Shown piece after piece: positions 9,294-17,091 of a stretch of 64,000 nt of DNA; position 1 is the stretch's first letter, and each line of letters starts with the position of its first letter. This DNA comes from Thalassocella blandensis (GTDB lineage Bacteria > Pseudomonadota > Gammaproteobacteria > Pseudomonadales > Cellvibrionaceae): the NCBI GenBank assembly GCA_902141825.1, contig CABFPG010000004.1:310001-374000 (forward strand). The letters run 5' to 3'. Below the pieces are notes generated by a model. The model worked only from the letters and a program-made list of their open reading frames with translations. It had not been told where the DNA came from and searched no databases. A program made the translations under genes and the position numbers.

Positions 9294-11738
9294 CTAAGCT
9301 CGTCCTACATAGCGTTTTAACATGCTAGGCACATCAAGAATCAATGCAATCGTGCCATCCCCCGTAATCGTTGCTCCGGCCAGACCTGGAGTTCCCTGCA
9401 GCATGCGACCAAGCGGTTTAATGACAACCTCCTCCTGGCCAATTAACTGGTCCACCACAAACCCAACGCGCTGCGTACCCACAGACACAATCACGACATG
9501 ACCTTCATGAGACGGTGTCGCATCACGCTGCCCACCACGAATCAACCATTGTTTTAAATAAAACATCGGAATCGCTTTTTCACGGATCGTGATACATTCC
9601 TGACCATCTACAATATTGCTTTTTGCCAGATCCATATTGAATATTTCATTCACACTAACCAGAGGCAAAGCAAATGTCTGGTTGGCCAATTGAATCATCA
9701 ACGTTGGCATAATGGCTAAGGTTAAAGGCACTTTAATTACAATTTGCGTGCCTTCACCAATACGCGAATTAATTTCAATGGAGCCATTTAATTGGGTGAT
9801 TTTGGTTTTCACCACATCCATTCCCACACCACGACCGGAGACATCAGAAATTTCCGTTTTGGTGGAAAATCCCGGTGCGAATATCAAATTAAACGCCTCT
9901 ATATCAGAGAGCCGTTGTGCCGCATCATTGTCGAGAAGGCCTTTTTCTACCGCTTTGGCACGCAACGCGTGCGGGTCCATACCGCCCCCATCATCGGTGA
10001 TAGAAAGCAGGATATGATCCCCTTCCTGCTCCGCCGCAAGAATAACTTTGCCCTCTCGCGGCTTTCCTTTTTGTTCACGCACACCGGGCAATTCTATGCC
10101 GTGGTCAACGGAGTTTCTCACTAAATGGACCAAAGGATCGGCCAGAGCTTCTACCAGATTTTTATCCAGATCAGTATCTTCACCCTGCAACTCCAGGGTA
10201 ATTTCTTTTTTCAGATTTCTGGCGAGATCTCGAACTACCCGAGGGAAACGTCCAAAAACTTTTTTAATTGGCTGCATGCGAGTCTTCATGACGGCGGTCT
10301 GCAAATCACCTGTGACAACATCCAGATTTGCAACTGCCTTTTGCATGGCCTCATCAGAGGTTTCCAGACCAAGCCGCACCAGGCGATTTCTCACCAGCAC
10401 CAACTCGCCAACCATATTCATTATGTCATCAAGGCGCTGGGTATCTACCCTTACCGTGGTTTCAGCCTGCGCAGCAGGCGCTTGCGTGGCAGAAGATTCG
10501 CGTGGCTTGGCTGCAGGGCTAGATGCCCCGGTAGCATCACGGACTTTTGGCGCACCACTTAATTCAGGTTTGGCAGGCAATTCCGGTTTTGCAGGTTCAG
10601 CGGCCGCTCTTACCGTGTCATTTGCAGTCGCTACAGGCGAGCTTGCGGGTACCGGTGCGGATACAGGTTTGCTCGCGCCGCCAGGTGAAGTGCCGGCACT
10701 TGTCACCGGGCCTTTTCCCTTCCCGTGCAACTGGTCCAGCAAGGCTTCAAATTCATCGTCGGTGATTAGCTCACCATCTTTACCAGTGCCTGTTGCAGCC
10801 GTTGCTGGTGGTCTAGCGGGAGCAGCGGCACGTGGAACAGGTGCTTTGGATGCTAAACCATTTCCCTCACCATTAGTAACACCCGGTCCTCGCCCTGGGC
10901 CATGTAAGCGATCCAGTAACTCATCAAATTCAGCATCTGTAATTTCATCTCCCCCGGCAGGTTTAGGGGCAGACGAAGGTTGTGTACTCTTTGTTTCTGA
11001 AGCAGTTTTGTGAGTTGGCGTGTTCGAAGCATTCCCTGTGCTACTGTCTTTACTGGGTAATTGCTCTTTTGAAGGCCCTTGCCCTTTCCCATGGAGCTGA
11101 TCTAACAACGCTTCAAACTCATCATCGGTGATATCATCACTATCATGCTTACCGGCAGCATTGCTCGCGCCAGGTGGTGATGCAGAAGAAGATGTCGCGG
11201 ATTCTGCAGTGGAGGCTTCGTCACTTATGGCATCAAGAAACCCTTCAAATTCATCGTCGGTTAAATCAATCTGTCCGTCGGAACCTTCATTGTGGGACGT
11301 ACTCTCAACGGTTTCAGATGGCATTTCGTCCGTGCCGCTGTCAATTTCTTCACCGGCCACTAAGCGTTCTAACTTTGAGATAAGTTCAGGATCTGCTGGT
11401 ACCGGCTCCTCTCGATTCGATACCTGCGCAAACTGGCTATTTACCGTGTCTAACGCCTGTAAAACGACGTCCATTAACTCCGGAGTTACCGCTCGTTTAC
11501 CGTTACGTAGAATATCAAACAGATTTTCTGTTACATGGCAGCAATCCACCATTGCATTTAGCTGTAAAAACCCCGCACCGCCTTTAACAGTATGAAAACC
11601 ACGAAAAATAGCGTTCAGCAGATCTTTGTCGTCCGGTCTTTGCTCCAGGTCGACCAGTTGCTCTGATAGCAGTTCGATGATCTCTCCCGCTTCGACCAAA
11701 AAGTCCTGGAGAATCTCTTCATCATCACCGAAACTCAT
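9294..11738 (-). CDS. cheA: Chemotaxis sensor histidine kinase CheA with a repeated acidic linker motif
   Basis: Central kinase of the chemosensory array, phosphorylating CheY and CheB. The HPt domain (1-105) has phospho-His49 in FRGFHTVKGGAGF. The dimerisation domain starts near 428 (VRVDTQRLDDIMNMVGELV). The ATPase has the N box (LVEALADPLVHLVRNSVDHG), G1 (DDGGGMD) and G2 (GRGVGMDVV). The CheW-like P5 domain runs to the end. Between HPt and dimerisation, residues 159-344 carry four copies of an acidic helix motif, ITDDEFEALLDQLHGKGxGP, at about 159-172 (degenerate), 203-222, 266-284 and 325-344, in A/P/S-rich linker. A linear CheY-binding or ParP-binding role is likely. The 814-residue length is explained by this linker. 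Confidence 0.95.
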   Translation of the reverse strand: MSFGDDEEILQDFLVEAGEIIELLSEQLVDLEQRPDDKDLLNAIFRGFHTVKGGAGFLQLNAMVDCCHVTENLFDILRNGKRAVTPELMDVVLQALDTVNSQFAQVSNREEPVPADPELISKLERLVAGEEIDSGTDEMPSETVESTSHNEGSDGQIDLTDDEFEGFLDAISDEASTAESATSSSASPPGASNAAGKHDSDDITDDEFEALLDQLHGKGQGPSKEQLPSKDSSTGNASNTPTHKTASETKSTQPSSAPKPAGGDEITDAEFDELLDRLHGPGRGPGVTNGEGNGLASKAPVPRAAAPARPPATAATGTGKDGELITDDEFEALLDQLHGKGKGPVTSAGTSPGGASKPVSAPVPASSPVATANDTVRAAAEPAKPELPAKPELSGAPKVRDATGASSPAAKPRESSATQAPAAQAETTVRVDTQRLDDIMNMVGELVLVRNRLVRLGLETSDEAMQKAVANLDVVTGDLQTAVMKTRMQPIKKVFGRFPRVVRDLARNLKKEITLELQGEDTDLDKNLVEALADPLVHLVRNSVDHGIELPGVREQKGKPREGKVILAAEQEGDHILLSITDDGGGMDPHALRAKAVEKGLLDNDAAQRLSDIEAFNLIFAPGFSTKTEISDVSGRGVGMDVVKTKITQLNGSIEINSRIGEGTQIVIKVPLTLAIMPTLMIQLANQTFALPLVSVNEIFNMDLAKSNIVDGQECITIREKAIPMFYLKQWLIRGGQRDATPSHEGHVVIVSVGTQRVGFVVDQLIGQEEVVIKPLGRMLQGTPGLAGATITGDGTIALILDVPSMLKRYVGRA

Positions 11739-11750
11739 GCAATGCGCCCC

Positions 11751-12551
11751 TTAAAAACCCAAACTTGAAAGTAAATCATCAACTTCATCCTGACCAGACA
11801 CCACATCGGCTCGTTTGTCGGCATGAATTTGTGGACCTTCTGCTGCGGAATCGCGTTTATTCGTATTTTCGGTGACGGGTGTTTTACTGGCAGAAGCCAG
11901 CCCTGTTACCTCTTCGACCTGACCGGCAATTCGCATTAAATTCACCAGCTCTTTTTCTACGTCACTGATCAAGCCAATCACTTTTTTTAACACCTGACCG
12001 GTAAGATCCTGATACCCCTGTTCCAGAATAATTTCCTGCAGGTTGGTATTAAGTACCGCCGTGCCATCACCCATCTGCTCTAAAAAGTCATCAATCCTTT
12101 CATAGAGCGCTTTAAATTCCTCTTTGGTCATTTCGCGACGACGAAGTTTTTGCCACTCATCTTTCAAGTTTGCCGATTCCAGCCCCAAATTCATGGCAAT
12201 TGGCGCAACGGCCTCCACTTTGTCCATGGTTTTATCCGCGGCTGCCTGCGTCATTTCAATGACATAGTGCAAGCGGTCACTGGCGTCTCTGATTTCAGAG
12301 TTATTAATATTAGGGGGATCTGCATCGAGATTTGCATCAACATGAAAATTCATGATGGCATTGTGTAATGCGCGTGTCAGCTGACCGACAGATTTGAAAA
12401 TATGATTATTACGAGCCTCTACCAATTGATGAATTAATTCTGATGCTTCATCGTAATTATCGCTTTGTAGTTTTTCGACGAGTTGATTGGCACAATCCTG
12501 CAATTGTGACATAAAATTTTCGTCTTCATGTAGAGGTCCACTGTGTTGCAT
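11751..12551 (-). CDS. cheZ: CheY-P phosphatase CheZ
   Basis: Dephosphorylates CheY-P to end the motor signal. The protein is almost entirely helical, as expected of the long CheZ hairpin dimer. The catalytic region EQGYQDLTGQVLKKVI holds Asp182 and Gln186, equivalent to the catalytic Asp and Gln of the enterobacterial enzyme. The C-terminal amphipathic peptide DEVDDLLSSLGF is the conserved CheY-docking tail, joined by a disordered stretch. The gene lies 20 bases after cheY and 12 before cheA. At 266 residues it is somewhat longer than enterobacterial CheZ, as usual for Pseudomonas-type clusters. Confidence 0.95.
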   Translation of the reverse strand: MQHSGPLHEDENFMSQLQDCANQLVEKLQSDNYDEASELIHQLVEARNNHIFKSVGQLTRALHNAIMNFHVDANLDADPPNINNSEIRDASDRLHYVIEMTQAAADKTMDKVEAVAPIAMNLGLESANLKDEWQKLRRREMTKEEFKALYERIDDFLEQMGDGTAVLNTNLQEIILEQGYQDLTGQVLKKVIGLISDVEKELVNLMRIAGQVEEVTGLASASKTPVTENTNKRDSAAEGPQIHADKRADVVSGQDEVDDLLSSLGF

Positions 12552-12571
12552 GAAACTGTCGCCTTTAAATT

Positions 12572-12958
12572 TTAGCCTTCAACTCGCTCAAAAATTTTGT
12601 CGATTTTTTCTTTCAACACTTGCGCGGTAAATGGCTTTACTACATAGCCGTTTACACCGGCTTGTGCAGCTTCAATAATCTGATCACGCTTAGCTTCGGC
12701 CGTCACCATTAACACCGGTAGCGAAGCCAGCTTTCCGTCAGCTCGGACTTCTTTTAACAAATCAATGCCCGACATACCCGGCATATTCCAATCCGTCACG
12801 AGGAAGTCGAAATCTCCACTTTTTAGCATTGGCAAGGCTGTGGAACCATCATCAGCTTCGTGGGTATTGGTAAAGCCCAGATCCCGTAATAGATTTTTGA
12901 TGATTCGACGCATTGTCGAAAAATCATCAACAATCAAGATTTTCATATTTTTATCCAA
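12572..12958 (-). CDS. cheY: Chemotaxis response regulator CheY
   Basis: A single receiver domain that binds the flagellar switch when phosphorylated. It shows Asp11/Asp12, phospho-acceptor Asp56 in [11 protein letters not shown], the MVTAEAK threonine segment and the VVKPF lysine. I place the start at a TTG codon (12958) because a strong GGAGG (12965-12969) lies six bases upstream of it. The first TTG of the frame abuts that GGAGG, and the internal ATG four codons on is too far away. The resulting [12 protein letters not shown] start is a common CheY form. The gene opens the cheYZAB group after a 535-bp spacer from fliA. Confidence 0.95.
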   Translation of the reverse strand: MDKNMKILIVDDFSTMRRIIKNLLRDLGFTNTHEADDGSTALPMLKSGDFDFLVTDWNMPGMSGIDLLKEVRADGKLASLPVLMVTAEAKRDQIIEAAQAGVNGYVVKPFTAQVLKEKIDKIFERVEG

Positions 12959-12969
12959 TGCCAACCTCC

Positions 12970-13493
12970 AAATATTTCACAACGAGGATCTAAATTTTTT
13001 AGGCTAATCATGCGTTTCACTATCTTTACTTGGTTTTAACGTCTTAGGGTGGCATCCAGAAAATCTACATTCACAACCAAACACACACCCGCCTGAATTC
13101 TATAATTTTCGATATTTTATTAACTTATCTGATCAAGTCTGCGCAAATCGCTTAAATGGACACAAGCGCCATTAATTGCCCCCATACCAGCACCAAATCG
13201 TCGATTTAGTGCCTCCCTAGTTACTTATTCTAGTCGGTTGTTGCCAGTCCTCCAGTTTTAAACTCGGGAAATTGCTATTTTTTATTACTCGCAGAACGGG
13301 CACAAAAAACTGGTAAAATCAACCATTTAGAATCACTCTTTTAACTATTTACGAAACAGTGCTGACGCGGATTAAAATGCCATCTCCAACGTGGGGAGTT
13401 ACGGTGAAAGGAACGCGTTGCTCATAACGCGTTAACGGACGGAGACTTGATCCCATTTTGCGTTATGCGTTTTACTTATTAATTCAATAACTT
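12970..13493. other. Spacer between fliA and cheY with a palindromic hairpin
   Basis: No coding frame is supported. At 13412-13433 the 8-bp palindrome AACGCGTT occurs twice around a six-base loop, giving a perfect 8-bp stem but no T-run on either side. I searched by eye for FliA (TAAAGTTT/GCCGATAA) and sigma-54 elements before cheY and found none that convinced me. A processed leader or a promoter of another class may be present. Confidence 0.4.
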
Positions 13494-14237
13494 TTATTGC
13501 CAATCTGTTAGTTTTGAACGTAACCGCGCTGCAGCTTGACTATGAATTTGACTGACTCTGGATTCTGACACTTCAAGCACTTGTCCAATTTCTTTCAAAT
13601 TGAGTTCCTGCTCGTAGTAGAGAGACAATACAAGTTTTTCCCGCTCCGGTAATTTATCGATCGCCGCGGCTAACGCCTGTTGCATGGCTGCGCGCCGAAC
13701 ATCTTCTGCCGGCTGAGATAATTGATTGACCTCGCCTTCGCCACCACTTAGCTGCTGGTCATCGTCTTCATAGGACTCGTCATAGCTGAATAATCTGGTG
13801 GAGGCAGCATCCTTCACCATGTCATAGTATTCCTCCATGTTCACCTGTAATAAGGCGGCTACTTCAGAATCTTTCGCATCACGACCGGTGCGGGCTTCAA
13901 TTTGGCTGATTGCTTCGGAAACTCTGCGACTATTGCGATGCACAGATCGGGGGGCCCAATCACCACGACGCATTTCATCAACTATTGCTCCGCGAATACG
14001 GATTCCTGCATACGTTTCAAAGCTTGCACCTTTACCACCGTCATATTTTTGCGATGCTTCCAGCAAACCAATCATGCCTGCCTGAATTAAATCATCTACC
14101 TGAACAGAAGACGGCATGCGAGCCATCATGTGATGAGCAATGCGCTTAACCAGAAACGCATAATCTTCAACACTGATCGATTTTTCTTGACCTGTTGCCT
14201 GGTATACCATCAAATTTTCAGCCACCGATCCGACCAT
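13494..14237 (-). CDS. fliA: Flagellar sigma factor FliA (sigma-28)
   Basis: Directs RNA polymerase to late flagellar and chemotaxis promoters. Region 2 is clear (VDDLIQAGMIGLLEASQKYD, then FETYAGIRIRGAIVDEMRRGDWAPRSVHR). Region 3 contains ISQIEARTGRDAKDSEVAALL, and region 4 ends in the helix-turn-helix LNLKEIGQVLEVSESRVSQIHSQAAARLRSKL. The 247-residue length is normal. It starts 35 bases after the fleN stop, so it belongs to the flhF-fleN-fliA transcript known from polarly flagellated bacteria. Its activity would be held by the anti-sigma factor FlgM, encoded elsewhere. Confidence 0.97.
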   Translation of the reverse strand: MVGSVAENLMVYQATGQEKSISVEDYAFLVKRIAHHMMARMPSSVQVDDLIQAGMIGLLEASQKYDGGKGASFETYAGIRIRGAIVDEMRRGDWAPRSVHRNSRRVSEAISQIEARTGRDAKDSEVAALLQVNMEEYYDMVKDAASTRLFSYDESYEDDDQQLSGGEGEVNQLSQPAEDVRRAAMQQALAAAIDKLPEREKLVLSLYYEQELNLKEIGQVLEVSESRVSQIHSQAAARLRSKLTDWQ

Positions 14238-14272
14238 TTTTTCTCACACGCCAAAACATTTCTAGGGATTGA

Positions 14273-15106
14273 TTAATACATGCCACTGGCTTGCGAAGTT
14301 TGCAGTAAACGTTCGATAAAAAATTCTAAATGTCCGCGCGGACTGGATTGAACCGGCCAGGCATCCACTTTTTGTGCGAGGGCTCTTATCGCCACCGCGG
14401 CCTTGGAGCGCGGCGCATAAGAAATTAACGGTGTTCGTTTCTGGACAGCTTTGCGAACGTTTTCATCAAATGGTACCGGGCCCATGTATTGTAAAGACAC
14501 ATCCAGAAACTTTTCACACACAGCATTTAATTTATTAAAAAGATTAACGCCTTCCTGGGTACTGCGCGTCATATTCGCGATCACTCGAAAACGAAAAACG
14601 CCATATTCCACATTTAGCAGTTTCATCAGGGCATAGGCATCGGTGATAGACGATGGCTCATCACACACCACCACGATCACTTCCTGAGCCGCTCGCACAA
14701 AACTCACTACGGTATCCGAAATGCCGGCAGCCGTATCCACAACCAGCACATCTAACTGGTCACTAAGTTCACTAAACGCATTGACGATGCCTGCATGCTC
14801 CTGATGAGAAAGCCCCGCCATTTGTTGCACGCCCGATGCAGCCGGCACAATTTTTATGCCGCCCGGGCCGTTAACCAGGATTTCTCTGAGAGATTTACTG
14901 CCATCGAGCACATCCGCAATCGTATATTTAGCCTGTAACCCCAATAGCACATCAACATTGGCGAGCCCAAGATCCGCATCCATTAAAACCACTCGCCGCC
15001 GTAATTCCGCCAGTGCAATACTCAGGTTGACAGAAACATTGGTTTTGCCCACGCCACCTTTTCCGCCGGTGACTGCAATAACTTTTATCGGATGATTTGA
15101 CGCCAT
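14273..15106 (-). CDS. fleN: Flagellar number regulator FleN (FlhG), MinD-like ATPase
   Basis: Limits the number of polar flagella, in Pseudomonas by antagonising the activator FleQ. The deviant Walker A VTGGKGGVGKTNVSVNL (Lys21) is followed by LMDADLGLANVDVLLGL and VLVVDTAAGISDTVVSFVRAAQEV, and PFDENVRKAVQKRTPL marks the C-terminal part. The C-terminal RGHLEFFIERLLQ is close to Pseudomonas FleN. At 277 residues it matches that protein in length. It lies downstream of flhF and upstream of fliA in the conserved order. Confidence 0.95.
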   Translation of the reverse strand: MASNHPIKVIAVTGGKGGVGKTNVSVNLSIALAELRRRVVLMDADLGLANVDVLLGLQAKYTIADVLDGSKSLREILVNGPGGIKIVPAASGVQQMAGLSHQEHAGIVNAFSELSDQLDVLVVDTAAGISDTVVSFVRAAQEVIVVVCDEPSSITDAYALMKLLNVEYGVFRFRVIANMTRSTQEGVNLFNKLNAVCEKFLDVSLQYMGPVPFDENVRKAVQKRTPLISYAPRSKAAVAIRALAQKVDAWPVQSSPRGHLEFFIERLLQTSQASGMY

Positions 15107-15355
15107 TGGCTCTTTCTCAAATTCTCAACATGCATTTGCTGTCCATTAACTTTAGCAAACTGCACGCAAAACGCTTGTCCCAACATCCCGGTTGGATGAA
15201 TGCCTTTTTCGGCACTGAATGTTTTACTGTTTTTTCGTGCTTTCGACGTTATTTTTTAACTACACTTGCTGCTCATTAAGTCAGACTTTCAAATAGCTAT
15301 TTCCGTTCGAGTTTCCCTCGCGAAAACTCTTTCCGTCGCGGTTTAAGTATAGTGC

Positions 15356-16927
15356 TTAATAAACAGATGCATGCTCTGTTGTTGCGCTATATTCTTCTCC
15401 CTTTTGCTTAATCGCTGCCACAGCTTTGGCAACCAGGCCATGACCGCTCGCCGGAGCAATATCCTGCGGAATTTCCTGGCCATCCGTCGTGTAAGCGACA
15501 GGCAATTGTTTTTCTACCACCACACTCAATGCTTCACCCAAAGTTGCAGACTCATCCAGCTTCGTTAATACGCATCCAAACAGAGGATGGTCAGCCGTGT
15601 GCGCATGAATTGAAGCCTTCATGTTGGCTAATTGACTGTTACATGACATCACAAGAACTCGCTGAACCATCGGGCAACGATCAAACTGTGCTAATTGCTT
15701 TTTCAGCATGGGATCACCATAGCGAAAGCCTGCCGTGTCAATCAGAATTAGCGGGAATTGGCGCAATGAAGATAGAACGGTGAGCAGGCTGTTTTCTTTG
15801 TCCACCACTTTTACCGGCACATTGAGAATTTTCCCCATTGAACGCAATTGCTCATACGCACCGACTCGATAAGTATCAGTAGTGACCAAGGCCACCCGGC
15901 CTGGCCCATGCCGCATAACGTATTGGGCCGCTAACTTTGCGATGGTAGTGGTTTTCCCAACGCCGGTTTGACCAAAAAAAGCATAGACACCTGAGTGCTC
16001 CAATATGCCTTCATCACAAATCGGCACGCGCTGAGACAGATGCGCCATGCACTCTCGCCAGGCCGCACTGGCACGTTGCGTAGGCGCCACTCCAGCCAAC
16101 AGCTCCTGCTGTACATTTTCCGTCAGCCCTAAGCGGCTCAAGTGCTCAGCCACCACATGTATTTTGTTCGGCATGTTGATCTGCTGACCCAGTCCTGTAG
16201 CACTGCCCGACTGCATAGCCTGGCTCTCTCCCATACGCCACAGTTGCTGTTCCAGCAACATTCGCATATCCGCTAATTCACTTTGCAAAGACTCCAGTTG
16301 CGCTTTATCTTCCGCAGAAGTCTGGCGAGCGCCTTCATATGATCCAGCGTGAGCTTTTTGTCTGGCCGAAGACTTTCGATCGCCATAAAAATCTTTTAAT
16401 TCACGCGCAAGTTCTGCATCTGACTGCTGATGATGATGTTGCTTGGCTTCTGCAGCCTGCTTGGCCTGACGTTTTGCCGCCAGCATTTTCTCTCGGGCCT
16501 GCTCAATTTCTTGAGCCAGTTGTGCTGAGGATTTACCGCGAAACGGCTTTTTCGAAAAACTATCGGCTGAACCATTATTAGCGGAGCCGTAATGCGTTGA
16601 ACCGTAATTATCAGAATCACGCTGAGTGACCGCGCCACCATAATTGGCAGCGGCCTGTTCGATACCGGCACTTGCCCTCCAGGCGGAATCACTGTCGAAC
16701 GCGGTATCCAGGTCGGCGTCAAATTTCCGTCCAAAATCGCGACGAACGTCAATTCCCCGTGTCGGCAAATCCGGTTCAAGAGATGTGACTATTTCAACCC
16801 CCTTATCAATTCGCTTACTCGACAAAATCACCGCTTCCGGCCCAAGCTCACGCTGTACCATTTCTAAAGCGCGACTCATGGTCGGTGCGACAAAGCGTTT
16901 TACCAATTGATGTGATGGATGGTTCAT
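15356..16927 (-). CDS. flhF: Flagellar biosynthesis SRP-like GTPase FlhF
   Basis: Marks the cell pole as the flagellum assembly site. The N-terminal B domain (about 1-90) starts with VKRFVAPTMSRALEMVQRELGPEAVILSSK. A long, disordered stretch rich in Q, A, S and N (about 95-225) follows. The NG GTPase domain then shows G1 in FFGQTGVGKTTTIAKLAA, LVTTDTYRVGAYEQLRSM, and the DTAGFR motif, with LTKLDESATLGEAL near the end. At 523 residues it is longer than average because of the linker. A 249-bp spacer without a gene separates it from fleN. Confidence 0.95.
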   Translation of the reverse strand: MNHPSHQLVKRFVAPTMSRALEMVQRELGPEAVILSSKRIDKGVEIVTSLEPDLPTRGIDVRRDFGRKFDADLDTAFDSDSAWRASAGIEQAAANYGGAVTQRDSDNYGSTHYGSANNGSADSFSKKPFRGKSSAQLAQEIEQAREKMLAAKRQAKQAAEAKQHHHQQSDAELARELKDFYGDRKSSARQKAHAGSYEGARQTSAEDKAQLESLQSELADMRMLLEQQLWRMGESQAMQSGSATGLGQQINMPNKIHVVAEHLSRLGLTENVQQELLAGVAPTQRASAAWRECMAHLSQRVPICDEGILEHSGVYAFFGQTGVGKTTTIAKLAAQYVMRHGPGRVALVTTDTYRVGAYEQLRSMGKILNVPVKVVDKENSLLTVLSSLRQFPLILIDTAGFRYGDPMLKKQLAQFDRCPMVQRVLVMSCNSQLANMKASIHAHTADHPLFGCVLTKLDESATLGEALSVVVEKQLPVAYTTDGQEIPQDIAPASGHGLVAKAVAAIKQKGEEYSATTEHASVY

Positions 16928-17091
16928 GTTCTTGCATCTCCACTAAAATTCAAGCTTGCAAAACGTTTCAGTTCGCTCTGTGTTCTCATTAACTCACAGC
17001 GTATGAACAACCAGTCATTTATAAAGTTTATCTGTAAAACCCTATAAATACAGGCTTATTTGCGTTTCAGGCTAGCTACCATTGTGCAGAT

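Noticed and set aside
10048-11013. 321-codon plus-strand ORF inside cheA
   Set aside because: Fully antisense to the CheA linker; it is an open frame caused by the Ala/Pro/Ser-rich codons of that linker.
12970-13300. FliA (sigma-28) promoter of cheY
   Set aside because: A TAAAACT...CCGACTA pair near 13233-13260 has the wrong spacing and two changed bases in the -10 box.
13412-13433. Terminator of the fliA transcript
   Set aside because: The AACGCGTT/AACGCGTT stem is perfect but lacks a U-tract. It may instead be a protein site or chance.
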